The translations under genes were made by a program, and so were the position numbers. This document shows, in pieces, positions 37,290 through 45,521 of a DNA stretch of 64,000 bases. Under the pieces are notes generated by a model that did no database searches, was not told the DNA's origin, and saw only the letters and a list, made by a program, of their open reading frames with translations. The stretch covers positions 124,001 to 188,000 of the forward strand of contig CAVQEZ010000019.1 of NCBI GenBank assembly GCA_963711635.1. The letters are read 5' to 3'. Source of the DNA: CADEED01 sp963711635 (GTDB taxonomy: Bacteria; Pseudomonadota; Gammaproteobacteria; Steroidobacterales; Steroidobacteraceae). The first letter of the stretch is position 1, and each line of letters begins with the position of its first letter.

Positions 37290-37943
37290 TCAAGGGATCG
37301 GCGTGCCGATGACGTCCGCGCCCGCGGGCGGCGTGAACTTCACCTCGGTGTCCGCCACCGGCACATTGCGCGCGCTGGTCTGGAAATCCAGGCGCACCGT
37401 CTGCCCCAGCTTGTCCTTGAGCACCATGCGCTTGAGCTCGCCGCCAAAACCCTTGAATCCGATCTGGACCTCGCGGAAGTCCGCGTCACTGCGTTTCGGC
37501 ACCACGCGAACCCAGGTCAGACCTTCGCGCTCGCCGTCCGGGCGCACCACGAAGAATTCGTCGAGCTTGCCGTCGCCCGACAACAGGCTGGCCGGCGTGG
37601 CCGTGAGCGCCGACGCCGCGGGCTTGACCGACACCTGGTCGAGGTCGCGGTCGTAGAACCAGAGGTTCCTGCCATCCGCGACCATGAGCTGCGGCGATTG
37701 CTCGGCACCCGTGGCGCTGAGCGGCAGCAGCTCCCAGCGGAATTTCCCGGGCCGCTGGATCACGAAGCTGCCGTTCGCGCGTTGCACTTCGCTGCCCCGG
37801 CCATCCGTGACCTGCTGCGAGAATTCGGCGCGCAGCGTCCTGACGTCGGATAGATAGGCGTCGAGCGCGGTGGGCGCGGCAGCCCGGGCCTGCACGAGGG
37901 CGCAGGCCAGCAGCGCCAGCAGGACGTGAAAAAGTCGGGTCAT
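37290..37943 (-). CDS. lolA: Outer-membrane lipoprotein carrier LolA
   Basis: 217 residues, periplasmic chaperone that carries lipoproteins from LolCDE to LolB. Signal peptide MTRLFHVLLALLACALVQARA, then ALDAYLSDVRTLRAEFSQQV, a match to the conserved LolA start, and PGKFRWELLP, LMVADGRNLWFYDRDLDQVS, LQIGFKG-like VQIGFKGFGGELKRMVLKD. The ATG at 37943 is chosen because the signal peptide follows directly; a 24-residue longer frame reaches 38015 inside ftsK. Located 34 bases after ftsK in the conserved ftsK-lolA order. Confidence 0.95.
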   Translation of the reverse strand: MTRLFHVLLALLACALVQARAAAPTALDAYLSDVRTLRAEFSQQVTDGRGSEVQRANGSFVIQRPGKFRWELLPLSATGAEQSPQLMVADGRNLWFYDRDLDQVSVKPAASALTATPASLLSGDGKLDEFFVVRPDGEREGLTWVRVVPKRSDADFREVQIGFKGFGGELKRMVLKDKLGQTVRLDFQTSARNVPVADTEVKFTPPAGADVIGTPIP

Positions 37944-37977
37944 GCCGGTTCGACCCGCGAACCCGGCGCCGGTTGCA

Positions 37978-40326
37978 TCAATCGCCCCCAGCGGGCGGTG
38001 GGGCGAGGATTTCACGCGAGCCGTTCGGCTGCAGAGGTCCGACCACGCCCGCCATCTCCATGCTCTCCAGCAGCCTGGCCGCGCGGTTGTAGCCGATCTT
38101 GAGACGGCGCTGCACGTAGGAAATCGAAGGCTTGCGCTCGGTGGTCACGATCTTGACGGCTTCGTCGTACAGCGCGTCCTGCTCGCCACCCGCGTCGCCG
38201 CCGGCCGCGTCCTGCGGTTCACCCGAAATACCCGCCAACGGCATGCTCGGCCCTTCGAGCACATCCTCGATGTAGTTCGGCGCGCCGGATTTCTTCAGGG
38301 CCTCGACCACGCGATGCACTTCAGCGTCGCCCACGAAGGCGCCATGCACGCGCGTCGGCACCGACGTACCGGCCGGTAGATAGAGCATGTCGCCGTGGCC
38401 CAGCAGCGATTCGGCGCCCATCTGGTCGAGGATGGTGCGTGAATCCACGCGCGCCGACACCTGGAAGGCGATGCGCGTGGGAATGTTGGCCTTGATGAGG
38501 CCGGTGATCACGTCCACCGACGGACGCTGCGTGGCGAGCACCAGGTGGATTCCCGATGCGCGCGCCTTCTGCGCCAGCCGGGCGATCAGCTCTTCGACCT
38601 TCTTGCCGACGATCATCATGAGATCGGCAAGCTCGTCGATGATGACCACGATGTACGGCAGCGGCACCAGGTCCTGGATCAGCCGCTGGTCGATCGAGGG
38701 ATCGTTGGCCGCGGCCGCCGTCATGACCGGATCGCGAATGGGTTTGCCAGAGTCGCTGGCATCCTTCACCTTGCGGTTGAAGCCGGCGATGTTGCGCACG
38801 CCCAGCGCCGACATCAGCGCGTAGCGCCGCTCCATCTCCGCCACGCACCAGCGCAACGCATTGGCGGCGTGCTTCATGTCCGTGACCACGGGTGCCAGCA
38901 GATGCGGGATGCCCTCGTACACCGAGAGCTCGAGCATCTTCGGGTCGATCATGATCAGCCGCACGTGCTCGGCCGTGCTCTTGTAGATCAGCGACAGGAT
39001 CATGGCGTTGATCGCGACCGATTTGCCCGAGCCCGTCGTGCCGGCCACCAGCAGGTGCGGCATCTTCGCCAGATCGGCGGTCACCGGTGCGCCGCCGATG
39101 TCCTTGCCCAGCGCCAGAGCCAGCGGCGAGGCCACTTCGTCGTAAGACTTGGACTTGATGATTTCGCCCAGCGTGACGATCTCGCGCTTCTCGTTGGGAA
39201 TTTCCAGGCCCATGACCGACTTGCCGGGAATGACTTCCACGACGCGCACGCTGATGGCCGACAGCGAGCGCGCCAGGTCCTTCGAGAGGCTGGTGATCTG
39301 GCTGACCTTGACGCCGGGAGCCGGACGCATCTCGAAGCGCGTGACCACGGGTCCGGGCTGAACCGCGACGACTTCGACGTCGACGCCGAAGTCCTTGAGC
39401 TTGAGCTCGACCAGGCGCGACATGGCCTCCAGCGCTTCGGACGAATGGCCGGTTTCGCGCTTCGGCGGATCGTCCAGCAATTGCAACGGCGGCAGCTCGC
39501 CGGATTTCGGCGCGTCGAACAACGGCACCTGCCGTTCCTTCTCGACCCGTTCGCTCTTCTCCACGACGGGCGCAGGAGCATCGATTCGTGGCTTGACGCG
39601 CGAGGTCGAGCGTTGGACTTCGACCTTGGCCGCCTCGACGCGTGCCTTCTTGGCTTCGATGCCGACCGCGACATCCCGCGCCACGCTGCGGCGCGCACGC
39701 ACCCAGCCCACGCCATTCCAGAGCCCGGCTCCGATCCGATCGACGATGGTCAGCCAGGACACGCCGAAAGCCAGCGACACGCCGGCCATCCAGGCGGCCA
39801 GCATGAACAGCGTGGCACCGAGAAAATTGAGGTTGGCGGCGAGCCCGTTGCCGATGAACTGCCCGACCACGCCGCCCGCGGTTTCGCGCAGCACGCCCGC
39901 GCTCCAGTGCAAAGTCGCGAGCCCGCAGCTGGCGAACAGCATCAGCGTGAAACCGCCGATGCGCACCGCGGTGTTGGCGCGCGTGCGCCCCTCCTCGTCA
40001 TCGCGCTGGCGGAACATCACGAAGCAGGCCACGCCCAGCATCAGCGGGAATAGATAGGCCGGGCGCCCGAACAGGAAGAACAGGATGTCCGACAGCCAGG
40101 CGCCGAACGGCCCGATCTTGTTGCCGACGGCACCATCGTCTAATGAAGAATGGGAACCGCCGGTGGACGAGAACGCGGGATCCTCACGATGGTAGGAAGC
40201 CAGCGCGACCAGCATCACCAGCGCGATCACGCCAATCAGGATCACCGCGCTTTCGCGCAGGCCACGCGAAACCGCCGCCGTGAAGCGTTTCTGCGGCTTG
40301 GTCCGATCGTAAGTAGTTTCAGCCAT
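37978..40326 (-). CDS. ftsK: DNA translocase FtsK
   Basis: 782 residues. Four N-terminal membrane helices (about 30-200) anchor it at the septum. A short charged linker (about 205-290) leads to the motor: VPLALGKDIGG-type PLALALGKDIGGAPVTADLA, Walker A GTTGSGKSVAINAMI, Walker B IVVIIDELADLMM, VLATQRPSVDVITGLIKANI. The C-terminal gamma winged helix (about 715-770, RKPSISYVQRRLKIGYNRAA) reads KOPS and contacts XerD. The linker is much shorter than in E. coli. It moves chromosome dimers and termini through the division septum. Confidence 0.97.
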   Translation of the reverse strand: MAETTYDRTKPQKRFTAAVSRGLRESAVILIGVIALVMLVALASYHREDPAFSSTGGSHSSLDDGAVGNKIGPFGAWLSDILFFLFGRPAYLFPLMLGVACFVMFRQRDDEEGRTRANTAVRIGGFTLMLFASCGLATLHWSAGVLRETAGGVVGQFIGNGLAANLNFLGATLFMLAAWMAGVSLAFGVSWLTIVDRIGAGLWNGVGWVRARRSVARDVAVGIEAKKARVEAAKVEVQRSTSRVKPRIDAPAPVVEKSERVEKERQVPLFDAPKSGELPPLQLLDDPPKRETGHSSEALEAMSRLVELKLKDFGVDVEVVAVQPGPVVTRFEMRPAPGVKVSQITSLSKDLARSLSAISVRVVEVIPGKSVMGLEIPNEKREIVTLGEIIKSKSYDEVASPLALALGKDIGGAPVTADLAKMPHLLVAGTTGSGKSVAINAMILSLIYKSTAEHVRLIMIDPKMLELSVYEGIPHLLAPVVTDMKHAANALRWCVAEMERRYALMSALGVRNIAGFNRKVKDASDSGKPIRDPVMTAAAANDPSIDQRLIQDLVPLPYIVVIIDELADLMMIVGKKVEELIARLAQKARASGIHLVLATQRPSVDVITGLIKANIPTRIAFQVSARVDSRTILDQMGAESLLGHGDMLYLPAGTSVPTRVHGAFVGDAEVHRVVEALKKSGAPNYIEDVLEGPSMPLAGISGEPQDAAGGDAGGEQDALYDEAVKIVTTERKPSISYVQRRLKIGYNRAARLLESMEMAGVVGPLQPNGSREILAPPPAGGD

Positions 40327-40344
40327 TTAGCTGAGGATAATAAC

Positions 40345-41418
40345 TCAGCTCATCAGGGCCGGATGCGTGACCTTGCCGGCCTCGACATTGATGCCCTTGA
40401 CCAATCCCGGATCGTCTCTCCATTCCTCATTCGAAGCATGGCCGTCAGCCAGACGCACGACGAATGGCGCAATGGCCGCGGACAGAGCCTGCGACGAGGT
40501 GCGCGGCACCGAGCCCGGCATGTTGGTGACGCAAAAATGCGTCACGCCTTCCCACTGATACGTGGGCGCTTCCCAACTGGTCGGGCGCGTGGTTTCGATG
40601 CAACCTCCCTGGTCCACGCTGATGTCCACGATGACGCTGCCCGGCTCCATGCTGCGCACCATCTCGGCGGACACGACGTGCGGCGCGCGTGCGCCGGTGA
40701 CCAGCACGGCGCCGACGACCACGTCGGCGGCACGCACCGCGTCGGCCACATCGGAGACGTGCGGATAGAGCCCCGTGACGTTGGCGCCCATGGCGCGCGC
40801 GGCCACCAGCTTGTCGCGGTCCTTGTCGAAGACGATGACCTCGGCGCCTAGACCCGCGGCCACCAGCGCAGAATTGCCGCCCGCCACGCCGCCGCCGAGC
40901 ACCACGACGCGTCCGCGTTTCGCGGCCGGCACGCCACCTAACAAGATGCCCTTGCCGCCCTGCGGCTGATGCAGCAGCGTGGTCGCGTACTGCATCGAGA
41001 GCCGGCCCGCGATGTCGCTCATCGGCGCCAGCAACGGCAGGCGCGCGGCGCGATCCTCGACGGTTTCGAAGGCCACCGCGGTGAGGCCGATCTGGCAGAG
41101 CCGGCGCGTGAGCTCGGGCAAGGCCGCGAGGTGCAGGTAGCAGAACAGCAGATGTTCCTTGCGCAGCCGCGCAAGATCCGGCTCGATGGGTTCCTTGACC
41201 TTGACGATCATCTGCGACTTCGCGAACAAATCGTCCGCATTCGGCAGCACGGCGACGCCGACATCGCGATAATGCTGGTCCGAATAGCCACTCTTCTCGC
41301 CCGCCGAATGCTCGACGAACACTTCATGGCCGCCACGCACCAGCTCGACGCAGGCTGCGGGAATGAGACCGACTCTCCCCTCGCGGGGCTTCAACTCACG
41401 GGGAATGCCAATGCGCAT
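40345..41418 (-). CDS. ald: Alanine dehydrogenase
   Basis: A 357-residue NAD-dependent oxidoreductase converting L-alanine to pyruvate and ammonia. It begins MRIGIPRELKPREGRVGLIP, carries catalytic Lys/His in VKVKEPIEPDLARL and FCYLHLAALPELT, and the Rossmann fold VVVLGGGVAGGNSALVAAGL with VIVFDKDRDKL. The C-terminal segment VDQGGCIETTRPTSW and FCVTNMPGSVPRTSS is diagnostic for Ald/PntA-like enzymes of this length. It is divergent from trxB across a 190-base spacer and lies downstream of no other gene. An AGG before the ATG serves as ribosome site. Confidence 0.95.
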   Translation of the reverse strand: MRIGIPRELKPREGRVGLIPAACVELVRGGHEVFVEHSAGEKSGYSDQHYRDVGVAVLPNADDLFAKSQMIVKVKEPIEPDLARLRKEHLLFCYLHLAALPELTRRLCQIGLTAVAFETVEDRAARLPLLAPMSDIAGRLSMQYATTLLHQPQGGKGILLGGVPAAKRGRVVVLGGGVAGGNSALVAAGLGAEVIVFDKDRDKLVAARAMGANVTGLYPHVSDVADAVRAADVVVGAVLVTGARAPHVVSAEMVRSMEPGSVIVDISVDQGGCIETTRPTSWEAPTYQWEGVTHFCVTNMPGSVPRTSSQALSAAIAPFVVRLADGHASNEEWRDDPGLVKGINVEAGKVTHPALMS

Positions 41419-41608
41419 CAGTGAACCTGTCGCCCGCGCACTTGGCCGCGACGAGCGCCTTTCTTAACATGTGCCCCCTTCGACGCCGGGCAGCGCGCCT
41501 GCCGGTTGCCGGCAATCGAATAAGCACATGAAAAATCTGGAACTTGAAAGTGACGCCCGGCGCGCAAACTAACTGGCTTCGACGCCACACGAATGGCCGA
41601 AAGTATAC

Positions 41609-42568
41609 ATGACCCCTTCACACAGACCGCTCGTCATCCTCGGATCCGGCCCTGCCGGCTACACCGCCGCTGTCTACGCCGCGCGCGCCAACCGCAAACC
41701 CGTGTTGATCACGGGTGTCGAACAAGGTGGCCAGCTCATGACCACCACCGAGGTCGACAACTGGCCCGGCGACGCGCATGGGTTGCTGGGTCCGGCGCTC
41801 ATGGAGCGCATGAAGGCGCACGCCGAACGCTTCAACACCGAGATCATCAACGATCACATTCACACCGTGGATTTTTCGAAGCGTCCGTTCGCGCTCAGCG
41901 GTGACTACGGCACGTACACCTGCGACGCGTTGATCATCGCCACCGGAGCGTCGGCCAAGTACCTCGGCATTCCATCGGAGGAAAAATTCCGCGGCAAGGG
42001 CGTGTCGGCCTGCGCCACCTGCGATGGATTCTTCTACAAGGGCCATCGCGTGGTGGTGGTCGGCGGCGGCAACACCGCCGTCGAAGAAGCCTTGTACCTG
42101 ACCAATCTCGCGAGTCACGTCACCGTCGTGCACCGGCGCGACAAGTTTCGCGCGGAGAAGATCCTGCAGGATCGCCTGTTCGCGCTCGAGAAGACCGGCA
42201 AGGTGCGCATCGCCTGGAATCACACCGTGGACGAAATCGTCGGCGACGATTCGGGCGTGAACGGCGTGCACATCAAGCCAACCCAGCACGGTGGCACCAT
42301 CGAAACCCTGGACGTGACCGGCGCCTTCATCGCCATCGGACATACGCCGAACACCGGCATCTTCGCCGGACAACTCGACATGCGGGACGGCTACATCGTC
42401 ATCAAGAGCGGCGCGGACGGGGCGGCCACGTCCACCAGCGTTCCGGGAGTATTCGCCGCTGGCGACGTCGCGGATCACGTGTATCGTCAGGCCATCACAT
42501 CCGCCGGTTCTGGATGCATGGCTGCGCTCGATGCGGACAAATACCTCGACCAGTATCACGGACATTGA
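41609..42568 (+). CDS. trxB: Thioredoxin-disulfide reductase
   Basis: A 319-residue FAD/NADPH enzyme reducing thioredoxin in the cytoplasm. FAD site ILGSGPAGYTAAVYAARA, redox-active SACATCDGFFY (CATC), NADPH site VVGGGNTAVEEALYL with HRRDKFRA, and C-terminal GVFAAGDVADHVYRQAITSA. Length is standard. Its 3' end overlaps the following acyltransferase gene by 38 bases. Confidence 0.97.
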   Translation: MTPSHRPLVILGSGPAGYTAAVYAARANRKPVLITGVEQGGQLMTTTEVDNWPGDAHGLLGPALMERMKAHAERFNTEIINDHIHTVDFSKRPFALSGDYGTYTCDALIIATGASAKYLGIPSEEKFRGKGVSACATCDGFFYKGHRVVVVGGGNTAVEEALYLTNLASHVTVVHRRDKFRAEKILQDRLFALEKTGKVRIAWNHTVDEIVGDDSGVNGVHIKPTQHGGTIETLDVTGAFIAIGHTPNTGIFAGQLDMRDGYIVIKSGADGAATSTSVPGVFAAGDVADHVYRQAITSAGSGCMAALDADKYLDQYHGH

Positions 42569-43685
42569 TCCGGCCGAGTGGGACGCGCTGAACCCACGCG
42601 GTTCACCGTTCCTGCGCCATGCTTTTCTCGCCGCGCTGGAGAACGCCGCGTGCGTTGGACCGGGAACCGGGTGGCAGCCGGCGCCCATCACGCTGCACGA
42701 TGAACGCGGCCTGGCCGCGGCGGCGCCGGCCTACGTCAAAGCGCATTCTCTCGGGGAGTTCGTGTTCGACCAGGGCTGGGCACACGCCTACGCGCAACAC
42801 GGCCTCGCCTACTATCCCAAGCTGGTGCTGGGCGTGCCGTTCACTCCGGCCACCGGCGCACGGCTGCTGATCCGTCCCGACCTCGACCCCGCGCGCACCC
42901 GCGAACTGTTGATCGCCGCCATTCGCGACATCGCGGCCGCGCGGAATTTTTCCTCGATCCACGGCCTGTTCGTTGCCGAAGAGGACCGCGCCGCGCTGGC
43001 CACCGACGGCTGGCTGGCGCGCCAGGACGTGCAGTTCCACTGGCACAACCGTGACTACCGCGATTTCGATCACTACCTCGAGGGCTTCACGGCCGAGAAG
43101 CGCAAGAAGGCCAGGCGCGAACGCCGGCGAGTCGCTGAACAGGGCATCAGCTTCGAAACCTTGTTAGGCACGGGCGTGGAGCGCGCGTCCGTCGACGAGG
43201 CCTACGACCTGCATCGCGACACCTTCCTGCGGCACGGTCACGAGCCCTATCTCACGCGCGCCTTCTTCCGCGCCATGCCACAGGCGCTCGGCGATGCGTT
43301 CATGATCAAGCGCGCGCGCCTGCGCGACCACACCGTGGCGGTGGCGGTGTTCTTCTGGAGTGACGAGGCACTGTACGGCCGCTACTGGGGCGCCAGTGAG
43401 GAGCACCACAGCCTGCATTTCGAAACCTGCTACCACCAGGGCGTGCAATTTTGTATCGAACGCGGCATCGGGCGCTTCGAGCCCGGCACCCAGGGAGAAC
43501 ACAAGGTGAGCCGTGGCTTCGTTCCCTCGAACACCTGGTCCATGCACTGGATCGTCGACCCGCGCTTCCGCACCGCCATCGGCCATTACCTGCGGCGCGA
43601 ATCGGTGCACGTCGACGAATACGCACGCGACATCGACACGCACGTCCCGTATCGCGATGCACGGCGCGCCGCCCGGTCGAAGTGA
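42531..43685 (+). CDS. GNAT-fold peptidoglycan-type acyltransferase family (PF04339)
   Basis: A 384-residue protein of the PF04339/COG3146 family, with a Fem-like double acyltransferase fold. Recognisable stretches: DPAEWDALNPRGSPFLRHAF, HSLGEFVFDQGWAHAYAQHG, YYPKLVLGVPFTPATGARLL, FSSIHGLFV, ARRERRRVAEQGI, and LYGRYWGASEEHHSLHFETC, GRFEPGTQGEHKVSRGF. The substrate is not established; the family name suggests cell-wall acylation. The ATG at 42531 lies inside trxB. It precedes aat with a stop/start overlap (GTGA), an arrangement found in many proteobacteria. Confidence 0.88.
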   Translation: MRTNTSTSITDIDPAEWDALNPRGSPFLRHAFLAALENAACVGPGTGWQPAPITLHDERGLAAAAPAYVKAHSLGEFVFDQGWAHAYAQHGLAYYPKLVLGVPFTPATGARLLIRPDLDPARTRELLIAAIRDIAAARNFSSIHGLFVAEEDRAALATDGWLARQDVQFHWHNRDYRDFDHYLEGFTAEKRKKARRERRRVAEQGISFETLLGTGVERASVDEAYDLHRDTFLRHGHEPYLTRAFFRAMPQALGDAFMIKRARLRDHTVAVAVFFWSDEALYGRYWGASEEHHSLHFETCYHQGVQFCIERGIGRFEPGTQGEHKVSRGFVPSNTWSMHWIVDPRFRTAIGHYLRRESVHVDEYARDIDTHVPYRDARRAARSK

Positions 43686-44389
43686 ACGTGAACAACAAGA
43701 CCATCACCTGGCTGGCGCCCGAGGGAGACCGCGAATGGTTTCCCCCGCTGGACCAGGCGCTGGATGAACCCGAAGGGCTGCTGGCGGCCGGCGGCGATCT
43801 GTCTCCGGAACGCCTGCTGGCGGCGTACAGGCGCGGTATCTTTCCGTGGTATTCGGCCGGCCAGCCGGTGTTGTGGTGGTCACCCAATCCGCGCGAGGTG
43901 CTCGATCCGAGCGAGTTCCGATGTTCGCGCAGCCTTGCAAAAACATTGCGAAATCGTGGCTTTGAGGTGACTTTCGATCTCGATTTCGCAGCCGTGGTGC
44001 AGGCCTGCGCCGCGCGCCGCGAAAACTCCCCCGGTACCTGGATCACGCCCGAGATGCACGCCGCCTACTGCGCGTTGTTTCAGCGCGGCCACGCACACAG
44101 CGTCGAGGTGAAGCTGGACGGAGCGCTGGTGGGCGGCCTCTACGGGGTCCTGCTCGGCAGCATGTTCTTCGGCGAATCGATGTTCAGCCGCGAGCGCGAC
44201 GCTTCGAAGGCGGCCCTTGCCCGCCTCGTGGAGAGAGCGCTCGTTGCGGGCCTCCAACTGATCGACTGCCAGCTACCTACCCCCCATCTGCGCTCTCTCG
44301 GCAGCAAACCGGTGAGCCGCGCGGCCTTCAGCAAGCTGGTTTCCGCGGCCACGGCGACGCCTGACGTGCCGCTGTTTTCCGCCCTCTGA
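43682..44389 (+). CDS. aat: Leucyl/phenylalanyl-tRNA--protein transferase
   Basis: A 235-residue enzyme that adds Leu or Phe to proteins with N-terminal Arg or Lys, marking them for ClpS-ClpAP. Motifs: ITWLAPEGDREWFPPLDQAL, GLLAAGGDLSPERLLAAYRR, GIFPWYSAGQPVLWWSPNPR, GGLYGVLLGSMFFGESMFS, LIDCQLPTPHLRSLG. The start is GTG at 43682 overlapping the previous stop; a second GTG at 43688 is possible. Frame upstream to 43451 runs through the neighbouring gene and is excluded. clpS and clpA, the recognition and unfolding partners, lie 3 kb downstream. Confidence 0.96.
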   Translation: MNVNNKTITWLAPEGDREWFPPLDQALDEPEGLLAAGGDLSPERLLAAYRRGIFPWYSAGQPVLWWSPNPREVLDPSEFRCSRSLAKTLRNRGFEVTFDLDFAAVVQACAARRENSPGTWITPEMHAAYCALFQRGHAHSVEVKLDGALVGGLYGVLLGSMFFGESMFSRERDASKAALARLVERALVAGLQLIDCQLPTPHLRSLGSKPVSRAAFSKLVSAATATPDVPLFSAL

Positions 44390-44465
44390 AAATTGCTGGG
44401 TATTGCCCTTTTCGGCGCGCTTTTCTGGCAGAATTCGCGGCCTTCGAGGGTGCCACAGGTTACGG

Positions 44466-44684
44466 ATGTCGAAAGAAGATGCGATTCAGATGGAAGGAGA
44501 AGTCGTCGAGACTTTGCCTAACACCACGTTCCGGGTGAAGCTCAAGACCGGCCACGTGGTCACCGCGCACATCTCGGGAAAGATGCGCAAAAACTACATT
44601 CGCATTCTCACCGGCGATCAGGTCACCGTCGAAATGACGCCCTACGATCTATCCAAGGGCCGCATCGTCTACCGCGGCCGATAA
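44466..44684 (+). CDS. infA: Translation initiation factor IF-1
   Basis: A 72-residue S1/OB-fold protein that binds the ribosomal A-site. MSKEDAIQMEGEVVETLPNT, FRVKLKTGHVVTAHISGKMR and KNYIRILTGDQVTVEMTPYD are near-universal IF-1 sequence. The ATG at 44466 matches the family start. Its stop codon (44682-44684) touches the large palindromic element, so any terminator must lie in that element. Confidence 0.98.
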   Translation: MSKEDAIQMEGEVVETLPNTTFRVKLKTGHVVTAHISGKMRKNYIRILTGDQVTVEMTPYDLSKGRIVYRGR

Positions 44685-45521
44685 ATGGGGACATTCCTCG
44701 ATTGCTAGCAAACGGGGGACGGACCTGAGGGGTTGGCGCCCGCGCCTTCCGAGGGTTGACCCGCTCTGCTCCCTCAAGGTCGCGCGCGCTTCGAAAATTT
44801 CCGGACGGAAATTTTCGGCGTTCGCTCGTCGGAAGCCTACGGCCTGCAGGTCTGCAGAAATGGCTGCGCTGGAATGCATCGCGGCGGCCGTATTGGCTTC
44901 CTCCTCGCCGCGCTCCATTCGGTCGCAGCGCGGGTCAACCCTCGGAAGGCGCGCCCACCCGCACCGCAAGGTCACCGCGTGCTGGCGAGCGCGGGACGTC
45001 CCCATTTACCGCTGCTGGGAGAAGAGTGCACGACTCCCAGGGCTCAGCAAGAACCCGAACACCGAGTCTTGCGCTCTTTTCCACCCTCGGGGACCCAGCG
45101 CGATGGCTCGACAACGGGAGCGGAGCTGCGGATCGTGGCGGCGGAGGCGTGCGGTGCGGTCTTCGGGTAAACGGGGACGGACCGCCTCGGGTGGTACGCC
45201 TGTCCATGGCTGACTCTCTTTGCGACCGAATGGAGCGCGGCGAGGAGGAAGCGCCCGACCGCCGCCGTATTGCATATCCGCGCAGCCATTTCTGCAGATC
45301 TGAAGGCGGTCCGCTTCCGACGAGCGGCCGCCGAAAATTTCCGTCCGGAAATTTTCGAAGCGCGCGCGACCTTGAGGGAGCAAAGAGAGTCAGCCGTGGG
45401 CAGGCGTATCGGGAAAACCTCGCATGTCCCCGTTTGCCCGGAGACCGCACCGCACGCCTCCGCCACCGCAACCCCTCAGATCCGTCCCCGTTTGTTACAA
45501 CGAAATGAGGAATGTCCCCAT
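44685..45521. repeat. 837-bp nested palindromic repeat cluster filling the infA-clpA gap
   Basis: This gap holds no credible gene but is highly structured. Outer inverted arms are 44685-44735 and 45469-45521 (about 50 bp, a few mismatches), touching the stop codons of the convergent genes infA and clpA. Copy A (44751-44943) is closed by perfect 14-bp arms GAGGGTTGACCCGC/GCGGGTCAACCCTC. Copy B (45208-45395) is closed by perfect 16-bp arms. A and B are inverted relatives, alike over most of about 190 bp. About 85 bp around B (45139-45221 and 45382-45466) are also inverted copies. GGGGAC/GTCCCC motifs recur. It resembles a nested REP/MITE cluster and could end transcription from both sides. Confidence 0.8.

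Noticed and set aside
44756..45508. Apparent 250-residue protein in the infA-clpA gap, and several shorter overlapping frames
   Set aside because: The sequence is made of inverted repeats, so similar open frames appear on both strands. None has a ribosome site or a recognisable domain.
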